Source: Humitalea rosea
Lineage (GTDB): Bacteria > Pseudomonadota > Alphaproteobacteria > Acetobacterales > Acetobacteraceae
Direction of reading: 5' to 3'
Assembly: GCF_003253705.1 (NCBI RefSeq)
Contig: NZ_QKYU01000003.1
Coordinates: 178,342-242,341, forward strand
Length of the DNA stretch: 64,000 bases
Under the pieces are notes generated by a model. That model was not told where the DNA came from and made no database searches. It saw only the letters and a program-made list of their open reading frames with translations. The translations under genes were made by a program, and so were the position numbers. Position 1 is the first letter of the stretch. Every line of letters starts with the position of its first letter. Below are positions 9,249-17,930 of this stretch, piece by piece.

Positions 9249-9902
9249 ATGGAGCCGGAGCCCATCGTCCGGTTGCGGCTCTACTCGCGCTGGCAGAACT
9301 CGGCCGGGGAGCGGGTGAGAATCGCGCTCAACCTGAAATCCCTGGCCTATGCCTATGTGCCGGTGGGCAGCCTTGCCCCCGGGGACTACGCCCGGCTGAA
9401 CCCGCAGGGGCTGCTGCCGGCCTTGGCGGTGGAGGGGCGGATCATCGCCCAATCCACCGCCATCCTGGAATATCTGGAGGAGACCCATCCCACCCCGCCC
9501 CTGCTGCCGCGCGATCCGGTGCTGCGGGCGCAGGCGCGGGCCTTCGGGCAGGTGATCGCCGCCGATCTGCATCCGATCAACAACAACCGGGTACGGCGCT
9601 ATCTCACGACGCGCCTTGGCGCCGCGGAAGCGGAGGTCGCCGCATGGTATCGCCATTGGATGGACCTCGCCCTCCAGGCGCTGGAGGCGAGCCTCGCCGC
9701 CCGCGCCGAACCCTGGCCCTTCTGCTTCGGCGACGTGCCGGGCTGGGCCGATCTGCATCTCGTGCCGCAACTCGCCAATGCCCGTCGCTTCAACTGCGAC
9801 CTCGTGCCCTATCCCCGTCTCACCGCCGTCGAGGCACGCTGCGTGCCCCTTGGCGCCTTCCAGCGCGCCAGCCCCGCGGCACAGCCGGATTTCCCAGGAT
9901 AG
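9249..9902 (+). CDS. maiA: Maleylacetoacetate isomerase / zeta-class glutathione S-transferase
   Basis: Glutathione-dependent cis-trans isomerase of tyrosine/homogentisate or gentisate catabolism, about 217 residues. The thioredoxin-like N-domain shows LYSRWQNSAGERVRIALNL, then LNPQGLLPALAVEGRIIAQS and AILEYLEETHP. The C-domain has IAADLHPINNNRVRRYL, a zeta-class signature. The usual catalytic SS(A/C)xxRVRIAL motif is altered to NSAGERVRIAL, so the first serine is asparagine; the effect is unknown. The ATG at 9249 is used because an in-frame TTG at 9237 overlaps the Bug-gene stop and adds only MRRR. It lies 8 bp after the Bug gene and is probably cotranscribed. Confidence 0.85.
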   Translation: MEPEPIVRLRLYSRWQNSAGERVRIALNLKSLAYAYVPVGSLAPGDYARLNPQGLLPALAVEGRIIAQSTAILEYLEETHPTPPLLPRDPVLRAQARAFGQVIAADLHPINNNRVRRYLTTRLGAAEAEVAAWYRHWMDLALQALEASLAARAEPWPFCFGDVPGWADLHLVPQLANARRFNCDLVPYPRLTAVEARCVPLGAFQRASPAAQPDFPG

Positions 9903-9948
9903 CTGCCGGTTTCTTGTTGCGATGACGGCTGGACGACGATAGGCTGTC

Positions 9949-9968
9949 TGACATGTCACAGATATGTC
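9949..9968 (+). promoter_or_regulatory. Palindromic candidate operator before the GntR gene
   Basis: TGACATGTCA (9949-9958) is a perfect 10-bp palindrome, followed by a related half (ATATGTC, to 9968). It sits immediately upstream of the GntR-family start and could be its autoregulatory site. Binding by this regulator is inferred from position only. Confidence 0.4.
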
Positions 9969-10659
9969 CTGCCGCATGTCGCTCCTGACCCCCGTCGAAC
10001 CGCCGGCCTCGCTGACCGATCAGGCCGTCGCCGATCTGCGGCGCGAGATCCTGACGACCCGCCTCGCCCCCGGCGAAAGCCTCAGTGAAGGGGCGGCCGC
10101 CCAGCGCCTCGGCCTTGGCAAGGCCCCCATCCGGGCGGCGCTGGCGCGTCTGGCCGAGGAAGGGCTGGTCTGCGCCGTGCCCCGCCGCGGCTGGGTCGTC
10201 TCCCTGGTCACCATCCGCGACATCCATGAGGTCTTCGACCTGCGCGAGATGCTGGAAGGCGAGGCCGCCCGCCGCGCCGCCGGCCGCGTCGATGCCAGCG
10301 CCCTGCGCCGCCTGGATGCGGTCTGCGCCTGCGGCTACCGGCCGGAGGATGAGGAAAGCGCGCTCGCCTTCCTCGATGCCAACAAGGCCTTCCATGTCGC
10401 CATCGCCGAACTGGCCGGCAACGGCCGGCTCGCACGGCAGATCGGCCGCCTGCTCGATGAGAGCACGCGGATGCTGGTGCTTGGCCTGCGCGGCCGTGAT
10501 CGGAGCCTTGAGATGCAGCACGAACACCACAGCCTGGTGGAGGCGCTGGCGCTTGGCCGCGGCGCCCTCGCCCAAAGCATCATGCAGGGGCAGGTCGCGG
10601 CCAGCCGCGCCATGGTGCTCGCCGCCCTGACCGCCCCTCATGCCGCGATGGCCGTGTGA
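9964..10659 (+). CDS. GntR-family (FadR/FCD subfamily) transcriptional regulator
   Basis: DNA-binding repressor or activator, 231 residues. The N-terminal winged helix-turn-helix spans about residues 18-80 (LTDQAVADLRREILTTRLAPG, then AAQRLGLGKAPIRAALARL and the wing VPRRGWVV). The C-terminal FCD ligand-binding domain includes FHVAIAELAGNGRLA and EHHSLVEAL, with metal/ligand-binding histidines visible. An internal ATG at 9976 is an alternative start that would free the palindrome at 9949-9968 from the coding region. The stop overlaps the start of the cysteine-dioxygenase-like gene (TGATG), so that gene or the neighbouring maiA region is the likely target. Confidence 0.92.
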   Translation: MSCRMSLLTPVEPPASLTDQAVADLRREILTTRLAPGESLSEGAAAQRLGLGKAPIRAALARLAEEGLVCAVPRRGWVVSLVTIRDIHEVFDLREMLEGEAARRAAGRVDASALRRLDAVCACGYRPEDEESALAFLDANKAFHVAIAELAGNGRLARQIGRLLDESTRMLVLGLRGRDRSLEMQHEHHSLVEALALGRGALAQSIMQGQVAASRAMVLAALTAPHAAMAV

Positions 10660-11180
10660 TGCCCCTCGATACCACCAGCCTGAACCCGTCCCTGGCCCGC
10701 CTGCTCGAAGGCATCGCCGAGGCCGCCAGCGCGCCCCCGGCCACGCGCGCCGAGGCCGTGGCCCGGGCGATCGCCGTGGAGGCCGCCACCCCCGGCCTGC
10801 TGGACGGCTTCGCCTGCCCCTGCCGGCAGGATCGCTACGTGCGCCATCTGCTGGCCGAGAACACGGCGCTCGGCTACGCCGTGGTCGCCCTGGTCTGGCG
10901 CCCCGGGCAGATGTCGCCGGTCCATGCGCATCAGACATGGTGCGCGCTCGGCGTGCATCGCGGCGCGCTGACGGAGACCTTCTACACCCCCGCCGAGCCC
11001 TTGCCGGAGCCGCGCCTCTCGGTGCTGCGCCGCCCCGGCGACATCAGCCATGGCGAGGCACGGCCGGATGTGATCCATCGCATCGCCAACCTCGGCACCT
11101 GCGATGCGGTTTCGATCCATTGTTACGGCGTGGCCTATGAGCGCATGGGCAGCGATGTGAACGTCATCTTCGCGGAGTGA
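10659..11180 (+). CDS. Cysteine dioxygenase-type cupin (thiol dioxygenase)
   Basis: Non-heme iron thiol dioxygenase of the cysteine / 3-mercaptopropionate dioxygenase family, 173 residues. It would add O2 to a thiol to give a sulfinate. The iron ligands are visible: HAH in PVHAHQTWCALGV (near residue 90) and the third histidine in AVSIHCYG (near residue 156). The substrate cannot be assigned. It is translationally coupled to the upstream GntR gene, with the ATG at 10659 overlapping the TGA; a GTG at 10656 is the alternative. Regulation by that GntR protein is a reasonable guess. Confidence 0.82.
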   Translation: MPLDTTSLNPSLARLLEGIAEAASAPPATRAEAVARAIAVEAATPGLLDGFACPCRQDRYVRHLLAENTALGYAVVALVWRPGQMSPVHAHQTWCALGVHRGALTETFYTPAEPLPEPRLSVLRRPGDISHGEARPDVIHRIANLGTCDAVSIHCYGVAYERMGSDVNVIFAE

Positions 11181-11230
11181 TTTCGCAACTGCGGGATGCA
11201 GGCGGCGCCGGGCCGGGCTAGGCTCGGCGC

Positions 11231-12133
11231 ATGCTTCCCCCAAACCTGCTCGGGCTTGTCCTGGGCCTTGTCTCCTCGATCATCTGGGGGGGGCATGGGG
11301 TCCTGGCCCGCATCGCCGTCGGCGGCGGCGCGGCCGGGCAGGGGTTCGTGCCGCTCGACCTGCTGTTCTTCCGCTACCTCCCTTCGGCCTTGGTGCTGGC
11401 GCCGCTGGCCTGGCGCTACCGCGCGGTGCTGGTGGAGCTGGGTTGGCGGCGGATGCTGCTGCTCTGCCTCTGCGGTGGCGCGCCGAACCTGCTGCTCTTC
11501 GTCACCGCCATGGTCTGGGCGCCGGCGAGCCATGGCGGCACCATCGCGCCCATGACGGTGCCGATCGCCGGCGCCTTGCTCGCAATCCCGATGCTGCGCG
11601 AATGGCCCACGCGCGGGCGGGCCGCAGCCCTGTGCGCCATGGCCGCGGGGGTCGTGCTGATCGGCTGGGACGGGCTGGTGGGGCCGCAGCAGGGCGCCTG
11701 GATCGGCGATCTGCTGCTGATCGGCGCGGGCGCGACCTGGGGCATGTTCACCCTGATGCTGCGGCGCTGGCGGATCCCGGCGATCCCCTCCACCGCGATC
11801 ATCGCGCTGCTCTCGGCCATCCTGGTGGTGCCGATCTGGCTGGTGGTGCGGCTGCCGGTCGCGGGCAGCCTGCCGGTGAATGGCGTCATCACGCAGTTGA
11901 TCGGGCAGGGGCTGCTGATGGGGGTGGGGGCGATGTTCCTCTATGGCAAGGCGGTGGAGTTGCTGGGCGCCACCCGTGCGGCCAGCCTGTCGGTGATGGT
12001 GCCGGTGACCGGGCTCACCGCCTCGGCCTGGTTTTTGGCCGAGCCGCTGACGGGGCTCAAGCTCGCCGGGGCCTCGCTGGCGGTGCTGGGGATGCTGGCG
12101 GCGGTGCTGTTCACCGGTCGGCGGCAGGGTTAA
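11231..12133 (+). CDS. EamA-family (DMT) transporter
   Basis: Inner-membrane permease of the drug/metabolite transporter superfamily, 300 residues, with about ten hydrophobic segments arranged as two EamA repeats. The first begins LGLVLGLVSSIIWGGHGVLAR and the second DLLLIGAGATWGMFTLMLRRW. The substrate is unknown; relatives export amino acids, metabolites or drugs. It stands alone, 50 bp after the thiol dioxygenase gene and 89 bp before the serine hydrolase. The ATG at 11231 gives the expected N-terminal first helix. Confidence 0.9.
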   Translation: MLPPNLLGLVLGLVSSIIWGGHGVLARIAVGGGAAGQGFVPLDLLFFRYLPSALVLAPLAWRYRAVLVELGWRRMLLLCLCGGAPNLLLFVTAMVWAPASHGGTIAPMTVPIAGALLAIPMLREWPTRGRAAALCAMAAGVVLIGWDGLVGPQQGAWIGDLLLIGAGATWGMFTLMLRRWRIPAIPSTAIIALLSAILVVPIWLVVRLPVAGSLPVNGVITQLIGQGLLMGVGAMFLYGKAVELLGATRAASLSVMVPVTGLTASAWFLAEPLTGLKLAGASLAVLGMLAAVLFTGRRQG

Positions 12134-12222
12134 CGGGTATCTGACGATACCTCTTTCATGCCGATTGCGCCGGCGCTAACCTCATTCCCTCACGGCAATG
12201 ATGAACAGGGGGAATCCCGGCC

Positions 12223-13485
12223 ATGCTCCGTCGATATTTCTTTGCGATTTTGCTGCTCCCCGTCCTGCTCTGGTCGCAGGCGGGCCTTGGCCTTGAGGCC
12301 TCCAGTTCCGCCACGCTCAATGCCTTGTTGGAAAAGGCGGTGGCCGATCAGCGCGTCTCCGCCATCGCGGCGCTTGTGGTGCGCGCGGATGGCGAGGTGC
12401 TGTACCAGGGCAGCGCGGGCCGGCGCGACCCGGCCGCGGCCGAGCCGATCGGCCCCAACGACCTCTACCGCCTCGCCTCCATGACCAAGCCCTTCACCAC
12501 CGTCGCGGTGATGCAGCTGGTGGAGCAAGGGCGGCTCAACCTCGACGATCCGATTTCCCGGCATCTGCCGGCCTTCCACGACCTGCGCGTGGTGCAGCCG
12601 GGCGGCGGCACCGTGCCCGCGGCGCGCGAGCCGACCATCCGCGACCTGCTGCGGCACACCTCGGGCATCTCCTACAACTTCCTCAACATCCCCGGCGTGA
12701 TCGAGGAATACCGCCGGCTCGGCGTCGATGACGGTCTGGCCGCGGCCGATCGTGGCCTGGACGACAACATGGCCCGCCTCGCCCAGGCGCCGCTGGCGGT
12801 GCAGCCGGGCAGCGGCTGGCGCTACGGGCTCTCGACCGATGTGCTGGGCGCCGTGGTACAGAAGGTGACCGGCCAGCCGCTCGACGCCTATCTGCACGAG
12901 CATGTCGCGGTGCCGCTGCACCTCGACAGCTTCGCCTTCCATGTCCCCGCCGGCGCCCGGCCGCGCATGGTGGCCGCGGTCTATCCCGTGCAAGGGCAGG
13001 GGCTGAAGGCGATGGCGAGCCCGCAGGTGGTGCCCTATCCGCTGTCGGGCGGCAGTTGGACGGCCGACCCCGAACGCGCCTTCAGCACCACCGCCTACCC
13101 ATCGGGCGGCGCGGGGGCGACGGCCACGATCGGCGATTACGCCCGCTTCGCCCGCATGCTGCTGAACAATGGCGAACTCGACGGCGCCCGCATCCTCCGC
13201 GCCGAGACGGTGGCGATGATGCGCACGCCGCAGACCGGCGGGCTGCCGATCAACCTGCGCGGGCCGGGCAATGATTTCGGCTTCGGCTTCGCGGTGGTGA
13301 CCGATCCGGCGGCGGCCAATACCCGCCAGCCGGCCGGCACCTATTCCTGGGGCGGCATCTACGGCACCGGCTTCTGGGTCGATCCCACCAGCCGCTTCGC
13401 CATCGTGGTGATGACCCAGACCGGGGTGAACGGCGGGGTCGTCGCCGGCGAGGTGCGGGAGGCGGTCTATACGGCGATGCAGTAA
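12223..13485 (+). CDS. Beta-lactamase-family serine hydrolase, secreted
   Basis: Class C beta-lactamase / D-aminopeptidase-fold serine hydrolase, 420 residues. An N-terminal signal sequence (YFFAILLLPVLLWSQAGLGLEA) targets it to the periplasm. The nucleophile motif is SMTK in YRLASMTKPFTTVAVMQLVEQG near residue 87. A second-motif tyrosine appears in WRYGLSTDVLG near residue 205, and LLRHTSGISYNF is typical of the esterase-like branch. Such proteins hydrolyse esters or peptides more often than beta-lactams, and nothing here indicates antibiotic resistance. It converges on xthA with a 12-bp gap. Confidence 0.9.
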   Translation: MLRRYFFAILLLPVLLWSQAGLGLEASSSATLNALLEKAVADQRVSAIAALVVRADGEVLYQGSAGRRDPAAAEPIGPNDLYRLASMTKPFTTVAVMQLVEQGRLNLDDPISRHLPAFHDLRVVQPGGGTVPAAREPTIRDLLRHTSGISYNFLNIPGVIEEYRRLGVDDGLAAADRGLDDNMARLAQAPLAVQPGSGWRYGLSTDVLGAVVQKVTGQPLDAYLHEHVAVPLHLDSFAFHVPAGARPRMVAAVYPVQGQGLKAMASPQVVPYPLSGGSWTADPERAFSTTAYPSGGAGATATIGDYARFARMLLNNGELDGARILRAETVAMMRTPQTGGLPINLRGPGNDFGFGFAVVTDPAAANTRQPAGTYSWGGIYGTGFWVDPTSRFAIVVMTQTGVNGGVVAGEVREAVYTAMQ

Positions 13486-13497
13486 GGCGCCGCCGCG

Positions 13498-14268
13498 CTA
13501 ATCCCGCAGTTCGATCATCACCGGGGCGTGGTCCGAGGGCTGTTCCTCGCTCCGCGCCGCGGTGTCCACCGTCGCCGCAACCAGCCGCTCGGCCAGCTCC
13601 GCCGAGAGCAGCGCATGGTCGATGCGCAAGCCCCGGTTGGTGTCGAAGGCCGCGCCGTAATCCCAATAGGTCCAGGGCGCGTCCTGCGGATGCAGCACCC
13701 GCAGCGCATCGGTCAGCCCGAGCCAGAGCAGCGCCCGGAACGCCGCCCGGCTCTCCGGCCGCACCAGCGCATCGGTCTCGGGCAGGGCGCCCGGATACAG
13801 ATCCGCCTCGGTCGGGCAGACGTTGAAATCGCCGAGCAGCGCCAGCGGCAGGCCAAGCTCCAGCCGGTCGGCCGCCAGCGCCCGCAACCGCGCCAGCCAG
13901 CGCAGCTTGTAGGCATAGCCCTCGTCGCCGCCGGAATTGCCGTTGGGCAGATACAGCCCGCCGATCCGCATCCCGAGGGCCGCGACCTCGATCCAGCGCG
14001 CCTGGGCATCCTCCGCCTCGCCGGGCAGCCGCTCGCCGATCACCTCGAAGGGCACGCGGGCGACCACGGCGACACCATTGCGCCCGCCCGTCTGGCCGAT
14101 GGCATGGGCGCGGTAGCCGAGGTCGGCGAACTCCAGTGCCGGGAATTCCTCGGTGCGGCATTTGAGCTCCTGCAACATCACCACATCGGGGCTGTGGCGT
14201 TCCAGGAAGCGGCGAAGATGCGGCACGCGTCGGCGCGCCGAATTCACATTGAAGGTGGCAAGACGCAT
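13498..14268 (-). CDS. xthA: Exodeoxyribonuclease III
   Basis: AP endonuclease / 3'-5' exonuclease of base-excision repair, 256 residues, the family size. Motifs in order: ATFNVNSARRR at the N-terminus, the metal-binding glutamate in VVMLQELK, GLYLPNG near residue 105, GDFNVCP near 150, and the C-terminal SDHAPVMIEL with the catalytic Asp-His pair. It lies 12 bp downstream of erpA on the same strand and is probably cotranscribed with it. The ATG at 14268 gives the canonical MRLATFN start. Confidence 0.97.
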   Translation of the reverse strand: MRLATFNVNSARRRVPHLRRFLERHSPDVVMLQELKCRTEEFPALEFADLGYRAHAIGQTGGRNGVAVVARVPFEVIGERLPGEAEDAQARWIEVAALGMRIGGLYLPNGNSGGDEGYAYKLRWLARLRALAADRLELGLPLALLGDFNVCPTEADLYPGALPETDALVRPESRAAFRALLWLGLTDALRVLHPQDAPWTYWDYGAAFDTNRGLRIDHALLSAELAERLVAATVDTAARSEEQPSDHAPVMIELRD

Positions 14269-14280
14269 ATGAGGCGCGCG

Positions 14281-14613
14281 TCAGCCCAGCGAGAAGGAGG
14301 CGCCGCAGCCGCAGCCGCTGACCGCCTGCGGGTTCTTCACCGCGAAATGCGCGCCGATCAACTCATCGGTCCAATCCAGCTCCGACCCCGCCAGCAGGTC
14401 CAGCGAGACCGCATCCACCACCACCCGGTCGGCGATCAGCAGATCATCCTCGGCGGGTGCGGCCTCCTCCAGGTCGAATTTGTACTGGAAGCCGGAGCAG
14501 CCCCCGGCCTCGACCGCCACGCGCAGGCGGGCGCCGGGGCGGCCCTGCCGCGCGGCGATGGCGGCGACCTCGGCCAGGGCGCGGGGGGTGGCGTTGAAGG
14601 CAACGGCGGACAT
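14281..14613 (-). CDS. erpA: Iron-sulfur cluster insertion protein (A-type carrier)
   Basis: A-type Fe-S carrier of the HesB/IscA/ErpA family, 110 residues. The three cluster-ligating cysteines are present: one in EAGGCSGFQYKF near residue 39 and the CGC pair in SGCGCGASFSLG at the C-terminus. It delivers clusters to client enzymes; the lone placement next to xthA and dgt, without isc genes, matches the ErpA branch in alphaproteobacteria. It is divergent from dgt across a 105-bp intergenic region that must hold both promoters. Confidence 0.93.
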   Translation of the reverse strand: MSAVAFNATPRALAEVAAIAARQGRPGARLRVAVEAGGCSGFQYKFDLEEAAPAEDDLLIADRVVVDAVSLDLLAGSELDWTDELIGAHFAVKNPQAVSGCGCGASFSLG

Positions 14614-14718
14614 GGCAGACTCCTGTTGCGACTAAGATAGGGCGCGCCAGCCCGCAGTTCAAAGCGTCACGCGCCCCTGGATTGCCCGACTCCATGCAGC
14701 CCTGCCATCCTTGCCCCG

Positions 14719-15888
14719 ATGCCACCCTCCGCGGGCCTCGCCCAACTCGCCCCATGGGCCGTTCGTCCCGACCAGAGCCGCGGACGCCTCCACCCGGAGG
14801 CCGCCGACCTCTCGCGCAGCCCCTATGCCCGCGATCGAGACCGCATCATCCACAGCACCGCCTTCCGGCGCCTGCAGTACAAGACCCAGGTCTTCGTCTT
14901 CCATGAGGGCGACGCCTTCCGCACCCGGCTGACGCATAGCCTGGAGGTCGCCCAGATCGCCCGCGCCATCGCCCGCCGCCTGCGGCTGGACGAGGATCTG
15001 GCCGAGGCGCTGGCGCTCGCCCATGACCTCGGCCACCCGCCCTTCGGCCATGCCGGGGAGGAGGCGCTGAACGGGGCCATGAAGCCTTTTGGTGGCTTCG
15101 ACCACAACGCCCAGAGCCTCAAGGCGGTCACCCATCTCGAAACCCGTTATGGCGGCTTCGATGGGCTGAACCTGACCTGGGAGACGCTGGAGGGGCTGGC
15201 CAAGCACAATGGCCCGCTCCGCCGCCCCGCCCCCTTCATCGCCGCCTATGAGGCGCGGCATCCGCTGGAACTCTCGACCCATGCCTCGGCCGAGGCGCAG
15301 GTCGCGGCCATCGCCGACGACATCGCCTACAACAACCACGACCTGGACGATGGCCTCCGCGCCGGGCTCTTCACTTTGGAGGAAGCCGCCGCCCTGCCGC
15401 TGTTCGGCGAGGCTTTGGCCGATGCCCGCCGCCGCCTGCCCGACATGGCCCCCGACCGCGAGGCGCCCGAGGCCATCCGCCGCGTCATCAACCGCATGAT
15501 CGTCGATGTGGTCGATGAGGCGACCCGCCGCATCGGCGCCCTGGCCCCGGCCAGCGTCGCCGAGATCCGCGCCGCCGCCCGCCCCGTGGTCGGCTTCAGC
15601 CAGGGCATGGTGGCGCTGAACCAGGGGCTGCGTGAGTTCCTCTGGGCGCGGATGTACCGCCATTGGCGGGTCAACCGTACCACCCAGAAATCCAAGCGCG
15701 TGGTGCAGGTGCTGTTCAGCCTGCTGCATGGCGGGCCGCAGATGCTGCCGCCCGACTGGCAGGCCCGCGCCGGCGAGCCCGGCTCGGCGCAATGCGCCCA
15801 TGCCGTCTGCGACTGGATCGCCGGCATGACCGATCGTTTCGCGCTGGAGGAACACCGCCGCATGACCGATCCCGACGTTCCGGGATGA
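14719..15888 (+). CDS. dgt: Deoxyguanosinetriphosphate triphosphohydrolase-like protein
   Basis: HD-domain dNTP triphosphohydrolase, 389 residues. It hydrolyses dNTPs to nucleoside and triphosphate and so controls dNTP pools. Motifs: RDRDRIIHSTAFRRLQYKTQV near residue 40, THSLEVAQIARAIARRL with the first metal histidine, and the HD pair in LAHDLGHPPFGHAGE near residue 110. A further conserved block is DDIAYNNHDLDDGLRAGLF near residue 205. The stop overlaps the benE start (ATGA), so the permease is translationally coupled, a pairing with no obvious metabolic logic. Next to erpA and upstream of argS it keeps the common alphaproteobacterial gene order. Confidence 0.96.
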   Translation: MPPSAGLAQLAPWAVRPDQSRGRLHPEAADLSRSPYARDRDRIIHSTAFRRLQYKTQVFVFHEGDAFRTRLTHSLEVAQIARAIARRLRLDEDLAEALALAHDLGHPPFGHAGEEALNGAMKPFGGFDHNAQSLKAVTHLETRYGGFDGLNLTWETLEGLAKHNGPLRRPAPFIAAYEARHPLELSTHASAEAQVAAIADDIAYNNHDLDDGLRAGLFTLEEAAALPLFGEALADARRRLPDMAPDREAPEAIRRVINRMIVDVVDEATRRIGALAPASVAEIRAAARPVVGFSQGMVALNQGLREFLWARMYRHWRVNRTTQKSKRVVQVLFSLLHGGPQMLPPDWQARAGEPGSAQCAHAVCDWIAGMTDRFALEEHRRMTDPDVPG

Positions 15889-17036
15889 GCAACGGCCCCT
15901 CCCTGCAAGCGACCGCCGCAGGGCTGCTCAGCGGACTGGTCGGCTTCGCCTCCAGCTTCGCCGTGGTGCTGGCCGGGCTGACCGCCGTGGGTGCCTCCCC
16001 GGCCGAGGCGGCCTCGGGGCTTATGGCGCTGTGCTTCGGCATGGGGCTGACCGGCATCATCCTCTCCCTTCGGCTGCGGATGCCGATCAGCGTCGCCTGG
16101 TCCACCCCCGGCGCCGCTTTGCTGGCCGCGACCGGCAGCACCGCGGGCTTCGGTGCCGCCATCGGCGCCTTCCTGCTCTCCGGCGCGCTGATCGTTCTGG
16201 CCGGCTTGTGGAAGCCGCTCGGCCGCGCGATCGGGGCCATTCCGCCGCCGCTGGCCAATGCCATGCTGGCGGGGGTGCTGTTCAGCCTTTGCCTCGCCCC
16301 GGTCCGCGCGGTCGCGGCGACCCCGGCGGCGGGGCTGTCGATCATCCTGGTCTGGGTGCTGGTCGCGCGCTTCGCCAGGCTCTGGGCGGTGCCGGCGGCG
16401 GTGCTGACGGCGATCGTCGCCATCGCCGCGACCGCGCCTCCGGCGGCGGGGGCCGCGGCCTGGCAATGGCCGATGCTGATCCTGCCGCGCTTCGATCCCG
16501 GGGTGCTGGTGGGGCTCGGGCTGCCGCTGTTCATCGTCACCATGGCCTCGCAGAACCTGCCCGGCCTCGCGGTGCTGGCGGCCAATGGCTACCGGCCGGA
16601 CCCGCTGCCGCTGCTGCGCGGCACCGGCATCGCGAGCCTGCTCGCCGCCCCCTTCGGCGCGCATGCCATCAACCTCGCCGCCATCACCGCGGCGATGTGC
16701 GCGGGGCCCGATGCGCATCCCGATCCGCGCCGGCGCTGGTGGGCGGGGGTGGTCGGCGGGCTGACCTATTGCGCCTTCGGGCTGCTGGCGGGGCCGGCCG
16801 CGAGTCTGGCCGCCGCCGCCCCGCCGCTGCTGGTGCAGGCGGTCGCGGGGCTGGCGCTGCTGGGCGCGCTGGGCAACAGCCTGCACGCCTGCCTGGATGG
16901 GCGCGAGGCGCGGGAGGCGGCGCTGATCTGCTTTTTGGTCGCGGCCTCGGGCGTCTCCGCCTTCGGGATCGGCGGCGCCTTCTGGGGGCTGGTCGCGGGG
17001 GGGCTGGTGCTGGGGCTGGCGCGGTTTGGGCGGTAG
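15885..17036 (+). CDS. benE: Benzoate/proton symporter family permease
   Basis: Inner-membrane transporter of the BenE family, 383 residues, almost entirely hydrophobic with about 11-12 predicted helices. Family hallmarks include SGLVGFASSFAVVLAGL near the start, MPISVAWSTPGAALLAATG near residue 68, and the late segments APFGAHAINLAAITAAMC and RRWWAGVVGGLTYC. Benzoate import is the family's founding function, but no benzoate catabolic genes are present, so the substrate here is uncertain. The ATG at 15885 overlaps the dgt stop. The next 206 bp (to the orphan gene) are noticeably less GC-rich and hold no gene that I can see. Confidence 0.9.
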   Translation: MSNGPSLQATAAGLLSGLVGFASSFAVVLAGLTAVGASPAEAASGLMALCFGMGLTGIILSLRLRMPISVAWSTPGAALLAATGSTAGFGAAIGAFLLSGALIVLAGLWKPLGRAIGAIPPPLANAMLAGVLFSLCLAPVRAVAATPAAGLSIILVWVLVARFARLWAVPAAVLTAIVAIAATAPPAAGAAAWQWPMLILPRFDPGVLVGLGLPLFIVTMASQNLPGLAVLAANGYRPDPLPLLRGTGIASLLAAPFGAHAINLAAITAAMCAGPDAHPDPRRRWWAGVVGGLTYCAFGLLAGPAASLAAAAPPLLVQAVAGLALLGALGNSLHACLDGREAREAALICFLVAASGVSAFGIGGAFWGLVAGGLVLGLARFGR

Positions 17037-17242
17037 CCGCCTTACTGCCTTACCATCTTACAATCTTACCGTCTGGCTTGCCGCTGGGACGTGGCGGCGC
17101 CCTTGGTCCGCCCATTCTAGCGGCGGCCGCCGTCGCGGTGTTGGAAAACCTCCCATCTTCGCGCCGCGCTTGGTCTCCAGCGCCGCGCTATCGTTGCGAT
17201 TGTGCTTCAAGCTTTCGCTGAATACGATCAAGCCGCGACAGA

Positions 17243-17842
17243 ATGAGGAAGCGCTCCGTGCAGCCGGGCGATACCAGCATGCAAAAGGGCAATGTAACGA
17301 AATTGCAACGGATCGGCGCCCGCAGCGGTGCCGATCTGGAGGCTGAGCTTGGCTTCCAGCCTGGCCGGCTCCGGAATGGCTACCTCTTTCTTGTGCTGAT
17401 CCAGCCCCTCACCGCCGTGGATTTCGACTTCGCCGGCATCACACTGCGGTCCGGCGGCCGGCTCGGCAATCCCGCGGCGACCAAGGCGGAGGACGAGCTG
17501 CGCCGGCATGTCAGCGAGCAGATGCGCCTCGAATATGGCATCGCCACCTACATCGAGATGAAGGAGCGGGCGCTCGGCAGCATCTCCGCCACCGGGCCCA
17601 ACCGGATCATCAAGATCCTGCCCAGCATCCGCAACGACCCCGGCATGAGTCCCCGCGACCAGTACCCGCCGGGCGGCGGCGGCTTGCAATGGACCCTGCT
17701 GAACCCGTGCAAATTCCTCGTGGCACTCGAGGTCACGGCAACCGGATTCGCCAAGGCGCAGGGGGCGTCCTGGCGGATCGGCCCGGGCTCGAGCTACGAG
17801 GAACGCCACCAGATCAACGCCTACCTGGAACGGGTCGCGTAG
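17243..17842 (+). CDS. Hypothetical protein (orphan, no recognised domain)
   Basis: A 199-residue soluble protein without a signal peptide or membrane segment; I do not recognise a family. Composition and codon pattern look like a real protein rather than antisense noise. It has an alternation of hydrophobic strands (GYLFLVLIQPLTAVDFDFAG, TLLNPCKFLVALEVTATGFA) and charged helices (KAEDELRRHVSEQMRLEYGI). A possible start at 17279 is equally plausible; neither has a strong Shine-Dalgarno. It sits between benE and argS, with a less GC-rich 206-bp stretch upstream, which hints at insertion into the conserved block. The opposite-strand reading frame over the same bases is less protein-like. Confidence 0.55.
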   Translation: MRKRSVQPGDTSMQKGNVTKLQRIGARSGADLEAELGFQPGRLRNGYLFLVLIQPLTAVDFDFAGITLRSGGRLGNPAATKAEDELRRHVSEQMRLEYGIATYIEMKERALGSISATGPNRIIKILPSIRNDPGMSPRDQYPPGGGGLQWTLLNPCKFLVALEVTATGFAKAQGASWRIGPGSSYEERHQINAYLERVA

Positions 17843-17930
17843 ACCCGGCCCGCCTGACCCCCGCGCCGGGGCGATGCCGTGGCGCATCGCCCATCTTCGC
17901 GCCGCCCTTCCACTCCGCTACACGCTCCCC

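Noticed and set aside
12223..13485. Antibiotic-resistance beta-lactamase
   Set aside because: The SxxK motif and fold match the broad class C serine hydrolase family; the motifs point to an esterase/peptidase branch.
17228..17887. Minus-strand frame overlapping the orphan gene
   Set aside because: Less protein-like composition than the plus-strand frame and no useful start context; the plus-strand gene is preferred.
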